64,000 bases of DNA from an uncultured Butyrivibrio sp. (GTDB taxonomy: Bacteria > Bacillota > Clostridia > Lachnospirales > Lachnospiraceae), in contig NZ_CAMVPU010000004.1 of NCBI RefSeq assembly GCF_947169445.1, positions 1 to 64,000 on the forward strand. Reading direction: 5' to 3'. This document shows positions 53,660 to 61,964 of the stretch, piece by piece. The notes beneath the pieces were generated by a model. That model did not search any database and was not told where the DNA came from. It saw nothing but the letters and a program-made list of their open reading frames with translations. The position numbers and the translations under genes are program-made. Positions within the stretch are counted from its first letter, which is position 1. The number at the start of each line of letters is the position of its first letter.

Positions 53660-55744
53660 TTACCTCCGGATTTTTCTATTTTCATAGCATGCATCACATA
53701 GGTTTCCCTTGTGCGACCATATTAGTTTCTTTCCACATCTTGTACATGTCTTTGCAATAAAACCCTGCTTATCTAGAATCTGGAATATCTTTTCTGAAAT
53801 ATCTCGTTTTGCAATGAGTATCATATCAAGCTCAGAATCATTGCCCGTCGCACGGGAATATGAATACAAAAAATCATAAATAGTGCTGTATGTTTCAAGC
53901 TGCTGCAAAGCATCTTCACTCTCAACATCAATACTAATCGGATTGTATCTACGCAAGGTTTTCGAGAGATCAGGAGTCTCTCCTTTTGCAGTTATGCGGA
54001 AATATTTCATAAATTCATTGAACAGCTCTTTCGAATCAAGACTAAGCGGAATCTTAACAAAGGTCTTTACCAGTTCCTTGTCATCACTGATCTCTTCCAA
54101 AAGCCTTGCGAGTCTTATTTTATCTGAAACATCACCCTTAACATAAAATCCTGTCTGAGGAATCTGGTTCCACATTTCCAGAATGGTCGATACTCTTCCC
54201 TCTTTATTTAAAAAGTCCTCCGGAATGTTTATCATTGCCTTCCGGATCAGCGGGGCATCATAATTGACCAGCTTGCCGATGATCATGTAATCGACTGTAG
54301 ATGTAAAATAACCAATGTCGTAAAGCCCGTACCTGCCAGCTCTTCCTGCTATCTGTTTCAACTCTGATACATTAAGTGGTCGTTCCCTTGTACCATCATA
54401 CTTTGATGTCTGCAAAAATACCACACGCCTTATTGGCAGATTCATTCCCATTCCGATAGCATCTGTAGCCACAACAACTTTGGTGACACCATCTGCAAAC
54501 TTAGTTGCTTCCCTGTGTCTTACTTCATATGGAAGAGATCCATATATGATACTGCAACCGATGCCGTGGTTTTTTAGCTCCTCCGCAACGCTGTGAACAT
54601 CTTTCCTGGAAAAGACGATGAGTGCGTCCCCTTCCTTTACGTCCTGCGGGAAAGAAAAATGCGCCGCATCTGGATCTTGCATCAACTGAGTTTTACGTTC
54701 ATGGTAAACAACTTTATACTCATCCTGGCACGAAGTTATCATCCGGATCAGCGCTTTTTCCGCATCCGGAGATGCACATAAATGAACCGTGGATGCTCTG
54801 ACTCCGAGTATTGCCGATGTCCAGGCACCGCCCCTCTGAGAATCAGCGATCATCTGGGCTTCATCGATTACTGCAACGTCATACTCTTCATGGAGATTCA
54901 GCATTTCTATGGTAGATGACTGGTGAAATGAACCTGGCATAATGATCATCTCTTCTCCTGTTATCATGGAGCACGGACAACCCTCTTTATTCATTTTCTC
55001 ATACTGCTCATAGGCAAGGAGTCTTAACGGTGCCAGATACACTCCGCTTTTAGCATTTTTAAGATCTTCAAGCGCATTATAGGTCTTTCCGGAATTAGTC
55101 GGACCAATGTGAAGTATAAACTTCCTTGTCATCTCCCTGGTTTCAGGAAACATCTTGGTAAAATTTGTTGGGGTAGACTTTTTGATGTTTTTATATAAGA
55201 GCTTTTTAGCTCTCATGTCCTTATTGATTTTCCCTGCCACGTCTGAGTAATAATCATTCTGAAGAAGCCGCTCATGGATATCCATTTCAGTCAGATTTGT
55301 GCGTATGTACTCTGTTATAAAATCGTCCTGACGGTTATCCCACAGATAAGTAAATATGACCTGCATAGCCGTCTTTTTAGGCGTAAGCAAAAGAAAGGCC
55401 AAAATATCAGGGTTATTCGTATCCATAAAGATGTTATAAAGCACATCTACATAATCAGGCATTACTTCATGGATGATGTTGTCATTAACATTTTCTGCAA
55501 ATTCGGAACAGAATTTCTTTATATTCTTAAAGCACAGCTCCTGTCGCGTGCTAAATCCCTTCTGCGTTGAGACATTGACATATAACCTATTGGTAGCAAG
55601 AGCGTCTTTCAGAGCTTCGCATACTTTGCCTGCAACCTTCTTTGCATTCTTTTTCCAGTAATAATCAAATTCCGTCTTAGGAAACATTCCCTGCGCAGTC
55701 TCAAATTCATTCAGTTTTGCCTGCTTTTTTTCTTCTTTCTGCAT
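53660..55744 (-). CDS. SUV3-type RNA/DNA helicase with C-terminal zinc ribbon
   Basis: The 694-residue protein has the SUV3 signature Walker A 'LHIGPTNSGKTY' near 207-218, 'GVYLAPLRLLAYEQY', Walker B 'VAVIDEAQMI' near 290, 'HLCASPDA', and motif VI 'QIAGRAGRYG' near 465. SUV3-type helicases unwind RNA in mitochondrial and bacterial RNA turnover. The final 30 residues form a zinc ribbon ('CTRCGKKLIWSHKGNLCDAC'). It starts 1 nt after the stop of the 57038 gene and has only a weak ribosome site, so it is likely translationally coupled to that zinc-ribbon protein. Confidence 0.88.
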   Translation of the reverse strand: MQKEEKKQAKLNEFETAQGMFPKTEFDYYWKKNAKKVAGKVCEALKDALATNRLYVNVSTQKGFSTRQELCFKNIKKFCSEFAENVNDNIIHEVMPDYVDVLYNIFMDTNNPDILAFLLLTPKKTAMQVIFTYLWDNRQDDFITEYIRTNLTEMDIHERLLQNDYYSDVAGKINKDMRAKKLLYKNIKKSTPTNFTKMFPETREMTRKFILHIGPTNSGKTYNALEDLKNAKSGVYLAPLRLLAYEQYEKMNKEGCPCSMITGEEMIIMPGSFHQSSTIEMLNLHEEYDVAVIDEAQMIADSQRGGAWTSAILGVRASTVHLCASPDAEKALIRMITSCQDEYKVVYHERKTQLMQDPDAAHFSFPQDVKEGDALIVFSRKDVHSVAEELKNHGIGCSIIYGSLPYEVRHREATKFADGVTKVVVATDAIGMGMNLPIRRVVFLQTSKYDGTRERPLNVSELKQIAGRAGRYGLYDIGYFTSTVDYMIIGKLVNYDAPLIRKAMINIPEDFLNKEGRVSTILEMWNQIPQTGFYVKGDVSDKIRLARLLEEISDDKELVKTFVKIPLSLDSKELFNEFMKYFRITAKGETPDLSKTLRRYNPISIDVESEDALQQLETYSTIYDFLYSYSRATGNDSELDMILIAKRDISEKIFQILDKQGFIAKTCTRCGKKLIWSHKGNLCDACYENRKIRR

Positions 55745-55745
55745 A

Positions 55746-57038
55746 CTACTTCGTTCTATAACTATGAAGGCTCTTTATGGCCTCGTCAGCAGATCCAAAA
55801 TACTCCACTGTATCATCACCAACAATATAATACCCCGGCTCCGCATAATCACCGCTTCGTTTACTTGCCTGGCTGTCCATTATATATTCAACATGAAGGC
55901 CATACTTCTGCTTTACATAGTAATCATAAAAATCCAGATCTGTTAAGGTCTCCCGCAACACAAATCCGATGCATGTGCCATAGTCATAGTTTTCAACACC
56001 GCCATAGGATATGTAGCCGTCATCGCTGTTGCTTCTTCGAAAATGCTTCTCAAGTCCATATTTATCAAGCAGGACCTGCAGTTCATCTCCAGACATACCA
56101 ATCCTTGCCTCACAATAAAACTGCTCAATCGGGCTTATCTTATCATCCAGCGTGGGCTTATAGGCCAAAGCTTCTTCAGCAGAGTTGACTACCAGTCTCA
56201 TCGTCCCGTCATCATATGGCATGAGCCTTGATTTATCATAAAGGCTATATCCATTATCATCAGAATAGTCTATCTCGATCATGTCAACATTGTTATAATA
56301 CGTAAGACTCTCACCTTTTCCGTCTATTACAATGCAATAATCTCCTTTGGTCAAATCACTAAGACTTACTGCTTTAGCATCATTTTTAGTAAGCGCAACC
56401 TTATAATAAGCGCTGGTGCCGGTATTTTTCTTGTTCATGTAAACGCCACAATCCTTGGCAAGATCCTCGATAGTCTCAACCCTGCCTTTTTCGATGTAAG
56501 CTTTAAAGAAATTGTCTAACGGCTCCTTACTGTCGATTTCTGTTTCAGAAGGTGTACTAGCCTCTTTTGACGCGGAGGCCTCCTGCTTTGATTGCTCAGA
56601 AGAAGCTGTTGTTTGTTCTTTATCGTTATTTGCAGCTGCTATCAAGAAAAACAGCCAGAACGCCACTGTAACAGCAATCTTAACCTTTATATCCCATGTA
56701 TTCTTTTTTCTCCAAATCAATACCATAACAGGTGCTGGGAAAAAGAATATCCACCCGAGCACCCATAACCACGTATTTTTCTTCTCTTTCTGCGGTGGTT
56801 TGTTCTGGGCATTGTAAGTAAACTGTTTTGGCTGCGCCAATCTAGCTTCTGCCTGCGCACGCTGACGGCCTTTTTCAAATTCATAGCCCGCCTGCTCAGC
56901 ATTATCATACTGTATGTGCCGAGTTTCATCATCAATTGCAAGCTTAGCTCCGCAATGTTCGCAATAGGCCACTGTCTTTTCACTATCTATTTTAAGGTTT
57001 GCTCCACAATGTGGGCATGTCATATCTATGATCTTCAT
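55746..57038 (-). CDS. Zinc-ribbon membrane protein with two external domains
   Basis: The 430-residue protein starts behind GCGAGGTAGG. The N-terminal ribbon 'MTCPHCGANLKIDSEKTVAY' with a following CEHC is of the common TFIIB-like type. A helical basic linker precedes two hydrophobic segments near 93-107 ('WLWVLGWIFFFPAPVMVLIW') and 117-135. The remaining 300 residues lie outside, with an acidic Ser/Glu-rich linker (145-175) and a beta-rich domain that includes 'GDYCIVIDGKGESLTYYNN'. It is coupled to the SUV3-like gene, an unexpected pairing of a membrane protein and an RNA helicase. Confidence 0.78.
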   Translation of the reverse strand: MKIIDMTCPHCGANLKIDSEKTVAYCEHCGAKLAIDDETRHIQYDNAEQAGYEFEKGRQRAQAEARLAQPKQFTYNAQNKPPQKEKKNTWLWVLGWIFFFPAPVMVLIWRKKNTWDIKVKIAVTVAFWLFFLIAAANNDKEQTTASSEQSKQEASASKEASTPSETEIDSKEPLDNFFKAYIEKGRVETIEDLAKDCGVYMNKKNTGTSAYYKVALTKNDAKAVSLSDLTKGDYCIVIDGKGESLTYYNNVDMIEIDYSDDNGYSLYDKSRLMPYDDGTMRLVVNSAEEALAYKPTLDDKISPIEQFYCEARIGMSGDELQVLLDKYGLEKHFRRSNSDDGYISYGGVENYDYGTCIGFVLRETLTDLDFYDYYVKQKYGLHVEYIMDSQASKRSGDYAEPGYYIVGDDTVEYFGSADEAIKSLHSYRTK

Positions 57039-57124
57039 ATTAACCTACCTCGCTGCATATGTAATTGTCCCTTATAATATAGTATCATGTATTTATAGAC
57101 GCAATAATGAATATCCTATAAAAA

Positions 57125-57883
57125 ATGAGACTGGAAACCATGAGAAAAAGACTGTTCGAAATAATAGAAATCTCAGAAGATAATGATAAGGTCAGCTCTC
57201 TTTACGATGCACTGATGCTGCTGGCTATTATTATCAGCATTCTGCCGCTCGCCTTTAAGAAAAGCTACACATTATTCCACTATACAGACATAATAACCAC
57301 CGCGCTATTCATTATTGATTACGCATTACGCCTTATCACGGCAGATTATAAATTAAATGAGTACTCTGCAATAGCTTTTGTAAAATATCCATTTACACCC
57401 TGGGCTATCGTGGATCTCATTTCGATACTACCTACACTCGCGCCAATAAATAGCGGTTTTAAGCTGTTTAGGCTTTTCAGGATTTTTCGAACATTCCGTA
57501 TATTCCGTGTATTCAAAGCATTCCGATACTCTAAAAGCATAAACATCATAGCTAAAGTAATAAGCAGTTCAAAGGAAGCTCTACTGGCAGTCTGCACACT
57601 TGCCATTGGCTATATTATTGTTTCTGCTCTTGTAATATTCAGCGTAGAAGGAGAATCTTTTAATACTTTTTTTGATGCAATTTACTGGGCCACGGTTTCT
57701 TTAACAACGGTTGGTTATGGGGACATATATCCTGTCACTACCGCTGGCCGGGTTATAACAATGATATCCTCCATGTTTGGAATCGCCATTGTTGCTCTAC
57801 CGGCAGGCATAATAACTGCAAGATATCTCGATGCCTTGACTGAAGAAAAGAATAAGAAGAGTGATCAGAACTCTCAAAAATAA
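57125..57883 (+). CDS. Voltage-gated potassium channel
   Basis: The protein has up to 252 residues. The start at 57125 has no good ribosome site; an ATG at 57140 (MRKRLFEI) with CTGGA upstream is an alternative. Six membrane segments are present. The S4 helix near 113-140 carries regular arginines ('FRLFRIFRTFRIFRVFKAFR'), the sign of a voltage sensor. The pore loop has the selectivity filter TVGYGD at 195-200, followed by an inner helix with 'ALPAGII'. It matches the Kv/KvAP-type family and forms a tetrameric K+ channel. It looks like a host chromosomal gene rather than part of the transfer system. Confidence 0.92.
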   Translation: MRLETMRKRLFEIIEISEDNDKVSSLYDALMLLAIIISILPLAFKKSYTLFHYTDIITTALFIIDYALRLITADYKLNEYSAIAFVKYPFTPWAIVDLISILPTLAPINSGFKLFRLFRIFRTFRIFRVFKAFRYSKSINIIAKVISSSKEALLAVCTLAIGYIIVSALVIFSVEGESFNTFFDAIYWATVSLTTVGYGDIYPVTTAGRVITMISSMFGIAIVALPAGIITARYLDALTEEKNKKSDQNSQK

Positions 57884-58236
57884 CTTCTCCTTCCCCGCAC
57901 TGCGCTCCCACAATTCCATAACTCCACGAACTCCAACGAACGGCAGCGCAGGAACAGAACGTGCGCAGAGGGTTAACGCACGTAACGCACGCAGGATATA
58001 ATTCACAAATTGTTTACAGCTTATTAAAGCCGAATTAAGTTCTATCACATAAAATCATATTATAGAAACTAATAACAAACACACAATTTCTTCTTCATAA
58101 CTAAACTGCCCTGGCCTAGCCGGGGCAGCTCCTCCCAGAACTAATGGGAAAGGTGTATTTCCCATTTTATGATATGTGCCCCTTAGCCATATGCTATGGG
58201 GCATGTTTATTTTGGGACAATATCCATACACCTGTC
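57884..58236. other. Intergenic region with hairpins and short repeats
   Basis: A GC-rich segment (57890-57995) holds the direct tandem repeat TAACGCACG twice (57974 and 57983) and several GTGCGCAG/GCGCAGG words. A hairpin CTGCCCTGGC/GCCGGGGCAG at 58106-58128 and another around GCCCC/GGGGC at 58177-58204 follow. The second probably ends the - strand unit. I see no gene here. Confidence 0.5.
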
Positions 58237-58548
58237 TTATATGGGGACAACATTCATATATCTACCAAGAAAATTCAGCACCGTATCTTCTGTAACACCT
58301 TTCGGGTATACAATACTTATTCCAAAGCAACCGTCCCACTGGTATATCAGATTACAGGGGTCTCCTTTTATAGAGTATTGCATGTCTCCAACTTCCTGTA
58401 TATCTCCATTAATATCATCTCTTATGGACTTAACAAGATGAACAAAAGAATCCGTATCATCAAAAACAAAAGGGTCATCTGTAAGAATAGTTATCCAGCG
58501 TTCCTGGCGATTAATGTTACCTATACTATACCTGACATCACCATCCAT
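58237..58548 (-). CDS. Small acidic protein, possible immunity protein
   Basis: The 103-residue protein starts behind GGAG. It is acidic with an alternating pattern ('WITILTDDPFVFDDTDSFVH', 'GDPCNLIYQWDGCFGISIVY') similar in size and style to polymorphic-toxin immunity proteins, but I cannot name a family. It is the last gene of a three-gene - strand unit. The opposite strand also has open frames over this interval, but they lack ribosome sites and are judged to be shadows. Confidence 0.55.
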   Translation of the reverse strand: MDGDVRYSIGNINRQERWITILTDDPFVFDDTDSFVHLVKSIRDDINGDIQEVGDMQYSIKGDPCNLIYQWDGCFGISIVYPKGVTEDTVLNFLGRYMNVVPI

Positions 58549-58555
58549 GCTTTTG

Positions 58556-58747
58556 TTACTCCACTTCCCCGGTCTCTTTATCGATTCTTACAGTATTTGC
58601 TCCAAACAAAGATACCAGCCCACCATCTTCACCTACAAGCGCTAATTCAAATACATAATCATGCTCTGTTTCCCATGACGTAGATATTATAAGATTATCA
58701 GCCAGCCGTTCCTTTAGTATTCCTTCAGCTTCATCCTTGGTTATCAT
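58556..58747 (-). CDS. Small Imm35/YrhB-like protein
   Basis: The 63-residue protein starts behind AAGGAG. It begins with 'ITKDEAEGILKERL' and ends 'NTVRIDKETGEVE', matching the pattern of the YrhB/Imm35 group: an EA-containing helix, two beta strands and a terminal 'DKxTGEV'. Proteins of this group occur as immunity proteins and as stand-alone small proteins. No cognate toxin is in the window. Confidence 0.6.
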   Translation of the reverse strand: MITKDEAEGILKERLADNLIISTSWETEHDYVFELALVGEDGGLVSLFGANTVRIDKETGEVE

Positions 58748-58756
58748 TGTTACTCC

Positions 58757-59245
58757 TTATATATCGCCCGAAAGCTCAAACTCTTTCGCAAGCCTTATCC
58801 CATATAGGGTAAATTTATTTAAAATTTCAGTACATGTTACTAGACCAACATTTCTAAATCTCTTCTTTATGTCATCTTCGGTGACATACTGAATTATTTC
58901 AAGTATAGTCGGATCAGATGGTTTTGCCAGATGAATACTAGGGTTTTCCAACTGTTTATAATGTAACCCTCTGGTTATTCCTCTAAACGCCCTTGTCGAC
59001 AACCCCAATTCACTAAGCCTCATATCTGGAATATGTTCCATCATATCATCCATATTTGAAGATATCAGCACTTTAGAAGCACACTCAGGACAAACAGGTT
59101 GTCCTTCATCCAGCTTTTCAAAACTTGATTCGGCCACAGTATTTCCATCTCTATCATATGTCACATATTTCTGAAAAGTTCCCATGATTTTGTAATTATC
59201 TAAATTCCCACATTTGGGGCAAATAATAGTATATTTGTGTTCCAT
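58757..59245 (-). CDS. Zinc-binding protein with helix-hairpin-helix-like domain
   Basis: The 162-residue protein starts MEHKYTIICPKCG; a GAGGA about 9 nt upstream favours this ATG over one five codons earlier. Cysteine pairs CPKC (about 9-12) and CPEC (about 55-58) form a split zinc site. The C-terminal half ('LSELGLSTRAFRGITRGLHY', 'KRFRNVGLVTCTEILNKFTL') strongly resembles the C-terminal domain of the RNA polymerase alpha subunit, which binds DNA and regulators. It may be a small DNA- or polymerase-binding regulator. Confidence 0.7.
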   Translation of the reverse strand: MEHKYTIICPKCGNLDNYKIMGTFQKYVTYDRDGNTVAESSFEKLDEGQPVCPECASKVLISSNMDDMMEHIPDMRLSELGLSTRAFRGITRGLHYKQLENPSIHLAKPSDPTILEIIQYVTEDDIKKRFRNVGLVTCTEILNKFTLYGIRLAKEFELSGDI

Positions 59246-59281
59246 ATGTAAGATCCTCATACCTGATTAGAACCGTAACAA

Positions 59282-60154
59282 TTATTCAGAGAGTTTACGA
59301 TAGGCCTCTAAAATATCAGCGGTTCCAGTAACTGTCCGCTCAGTGAACTCAAAATCATAGTGTTTTGTATCGCTGGCAACTCTCATTTTGCAGCCGCCGT
59401 TCTCAACTATCTTTTCAAACATTTCCATATCATCTTCTGTAGGTGTCCAGATATATTGCTCCCGGGCTTTAGACGCATAGGTTTCTTCAACTTTGTCATT
59501 TCTGTTTACATTGATCGTATAAAGGTCATCTCCAACCTTAAAAAGAATTTTGTCATAGAATACCCAGTATTTGCCGCGATAATCAACTCTGGCGTATACC
59601 TTGGCAATATTATCCTCATCCAATTGTAATACCAGATGGAACATCTCATCAGTATTAACATAGCCGCTAGAATTAGACTGGGCTTTGGCAAAATAAAACT
59701 TTGGACCAGTACTAAATTCATCACTGTTAAGGTTCAGATTTTTGAGTGCGTCTTCTATATCCGCATCAGAAAGGGTCTTATTTGGTTCAGCTGTCGGATC
59801 CTCAGTTTGGGTGCTTTCTACAACCTCAGGCTCTTCATACTCGTAATATGTAATTTTAACCGGAGTAGATGGATTATATGCGGTATCTACCGATACCAGA
59901 GAATCATTTCCAATCTTAATTGATGCAATCTTTCCATCATTATCAAGTTGATGTGTGGCCACAGCTTCGCTGCTGATATCCTCAAAGCCCGCAGTTTTCA
60001 TTACTGCTGTTGCCTGTGACACGGTCATATCCTGGGCCTCTGCAAAAGAAAACGGCGGAGTCACGGCCTTCGTGCCACAACCAAATAATATCAGTATCGC
60101 GGCCAGCGTAATGGAAAAAGAACAGATTATTTTTGAGAATCTTTTTGTGCTCAT
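59282..60154 (-). CDS. Lipoprotein with PASTA-like domain, copy 1
   Basis: The 290-residue protein starts behind AAAGGAG. A lipobox 'LILFGCGTK' gives lipid attachment at Cys 26. Residues about 38-105 ('MTVSQATAVMKTAGFEDISS' to 'NPSTPVKITYYEYEEP') have the PASTA pattern: a helix, a gap, two strands and a final 'VKITYY'. The PASTA-type fold binds muropeptides in some proteins. An acidic Thr/Glu linker precedes a beta domain of about 140 residues. It is paralogous to the gene at 60164. Confidence 0.78.
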   Translation of the reverse strand: MSTKRFSKIICSFSITLAAILILFGCGTKAVTPPFSFAEAQDMTVSQATAVMKTAGFEDISSEAVATHQLDNDGKIASIKIGNDSLVSVDTAYNPSTPVKITYYEYEEPEVVESTQTEDPTAEPNKTLSDADIEDALKNLNLNSDEFSTGPKFYFAKAQSNSSGYVNTDEMFHLVLQLDEDNIAKVYARVDYRGKYWVFYDKILFKVGDDLYTINVNRNDKVEETYASKAREQYIWTPTEDDMEMFEKIVENGGCKMRVASDTKHYDFEFTERTVTGTADILEAYRKLSE

Positions 60155-60163
60155 AACGCTCCT

Positions 60164-61024
60164 TTAATAAATGCATCCATCAGAAAAGCCGCCGTTGTCA
60201 TAAGCAATTTTACCGGTATCTATATCAGATATGATTTCCGGCGCTATACCACAGTAATCACTCTCATCATTCATCACATCCCAGATGTTTTGCAGAAAGA
60301 GGTTATCCCAATCGAACTTTTCAAAGGTGTCCTTTCTCATAATCTCTGAGACACCAATGATGTTGTAATCCTTCCCATATTGGTCCATGCCCTCAAGTGT
60401 CACATCAAACCTAATATGTGTCAGTCCATTAATCTGATACGCAAAGCGACAATAATTGATGTATCTGTTAAGATTCTGATTTACAAATGAAGTGGTATTA
60501 TAGATCTGATCATCTGTGTAAGAGACAACATAAGCTTCATCAAAATCATCAAATGTCACATCCAAATCGGAGTATTCGAACTTGAATAAGTCTTCCGCCA
60601 ACTTCTTTAATGACTCCGCATCTGCGGAATAGTTTTCCATTACTGGCTGTGTAGACTCTTCGGTTTTGGGTTCATTATCCTCTGACGCAGTCTCTTCCTT
60701 CACCTCAGTATCTTTGAGCGCATAATAGGTTATTACAACAGGAACATCTGTATTATATTTCTTTCCCTTAGAAAACAGCTGGCTGCCATCAACTGAAACC
60801 ATTGTAACCACATTCTCTTTATCTTCGCTGGTTGTTGATATTTCTTCAGTGGTTATATTGGTAAATTCTGCGCTTTTAAACAGTTCCAACGCTTCATCAT
60901 ATTTATAATTCATGCGCTCGCTGTAGTCGAATGGCGCTTCAGCCTTTGGCGTAGAATCTGCAGAGCCACATCCAACAAGTAGTATTAACAAGAATAAAGA
61001 TAAGTATTTTGTGAGTTTATGCAT
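60164..61024 (-). CDS. Lipoprotein with PASTA-like domain, copy 2
   Basis: The 286-residue protein starts MHKLTKYLSLF behind GGAGG; an upstream in-frame ATG lies too near that site. The lipobox 'LLVGCGSAD' gives Cys 19. The layout matches the 59282 protein: PASTA-like region ('YDEALELFKSAEFTNITTEE' then 'YNTDVPVVITYYALKD'), acidic linker, C-terminal beta domain. The pair arose by tandem duplication and are now quite diverged. Both are transcribed together and probably act on the outside of the membrane. Confidence 0.78.
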   Translation of the reverse strand: MHKLTKYLSLFLLILLVGCGSADSTPKAEAPFDYSERMNYKYDEALELFKSAEFTNITTEEISTTSEDKENVVTMVSVDGSQLFSKGKKYNTDVPVVITYYALKDTEVKEETASEDNEPKTEESTQPVMENYSADAESLKKLAEDLFKFEYSDLDVTFDDFDEAYVVSYTDDQIYNTTSFVNQNLNRYINYCRFAYQINGLTHIRFDVTLEGMDQYGKDYNIIGVSEIMRKDTFEKFDWDNLFLQNIWDVMNDESDYCGIAPEIISDIDTGKIAYDNGGFSDGCIY

Positions 61025-61195
61025 ATAAAACCTCCACATCGAAATTATAAAAATAGTAGAAATCCTCTCTCCATATAATCAAGTGTTTTCTTCAGTAATT
61101 TCAAGGTTTTTCTATCATTAGTATGAGTAGAACTTAGGTTATGGAGTAATCCTTGTCTAATCCATAAATCTTCTTACTATAGTTCGTTCAACAAA

Positions 61196-61221
61196 ACAGC
61201 ACTTGTTAATGATGGTGCTGT
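61196..61221 (-). terminator. Terminator after the TPR gene
   Basis: ACAGCAC (61196) and GTGCTGT (61215) form a 7-bp stem followed by TTTT on the - strand. The remaining 170 bp up to 61024 show nothing else. Confidence 0.75.
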
Positions 61222-61242
61222 CTTTTATGAATAACAGCTACG

Positions 61243-61950
61243 TTATAGCCAAAACTTGACGCAAAAAAGATCCACATTATGCTCAGCTAGGGTGTCTATG
61301 ATTTTTTTATAATTTGCAGAGTTCGAATTCTTCATTTTTCTATAACCCCCAAATGATCTAGGTGCAAGAGCTGGAAAGTGTTCCAGCAAATAATAATATT
61401 CTTCTCTATCCTGAAACTCTTCAATATGCTTATCTATGTTGAGTTTTTGATACACTACCTTCTGTTCATCAGTTAAATTTGAATGTTCTTTCATATACTC
61501 AAGCATATTCAAGTATGTACCAACTGTCCTGTCTAATGATAAATGTGTTTCTTTGGCTTCTTGAAACCGCCCCGCCAAAACCAGCATGTCTACCAACCGT
61601 TCATAACTATCCCTCTGATAAGCATAGAACGAATGTGGGTATAATTCATTAGCTTTCCTCAGGCATGATATAGCAAGATCATATTTCTTCTGTTTCTTAT
61701 ACTCGGTTGCCTTGCGATTAAGAATCTGCTCTGGCATATATACAACGCTTTGCCCTCCATCAGGATAGCGTCGCGCCTCCTCGACAGGTATAGATTCTAT
61801 CCCGGCTTCAGTAGAAAGATCATACCTAGCCAGGAATTCACTTATTCTTTCATCATTAAAACGATTATATGCCTCTAATTCAAAGGAGTCCTGCGATGAA
61901 TGCTCAACCTCTTTGAGCCTATCTGGTTCAAAACTAATAAAAATGCCCAT
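61243..61950 (-). CDS. TPR-like protein
   Basis: The 235-residue protein starts behind GGAG, 14 nt after the FtsK-like stop. 'ATEYKKQKKYDLAISCLRKANELYPHSF' (residues about 80-110) is a clear tetratricopeptide repeat and more helical repeats follow. The first 60 residues are variable. It is cytosolic with no membrane segment, and is probably an adaptor for the translocase encoded upstream in the same unit. Confidence 0.72.
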   Translation of the reverse strand: MGIFISFEPDRLKEVEHSSQDSFELEAYNRFNDERISEFLARYDLSTEAGIESIPVEEARRYPDGGQSVVYMPEQILNRKATEYKKQKKYDLAISCLRKANELYPHSFYAYQRDSYERLVDMLVLAGRFQEAKETHLSLDRTVGTYLNMLEYMKEHSNLTDEQKVVYQKLNIDKHIEEFQDREEYYYLLEHFPALAPRSFGGYRKMKNSNSANYKKIIDTLAEHNVDLFCVKFWL

Positions 61951-61964
61951 GGCTTATCACTCCA

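Noticed and set aside
58144..58683. A 179-residue + strand frame over the immunity-like genes
   Set aside because: It has no ribosome site, has low-quality composition, and covers two - strand genes with good ribosome sites and sensible proteins.
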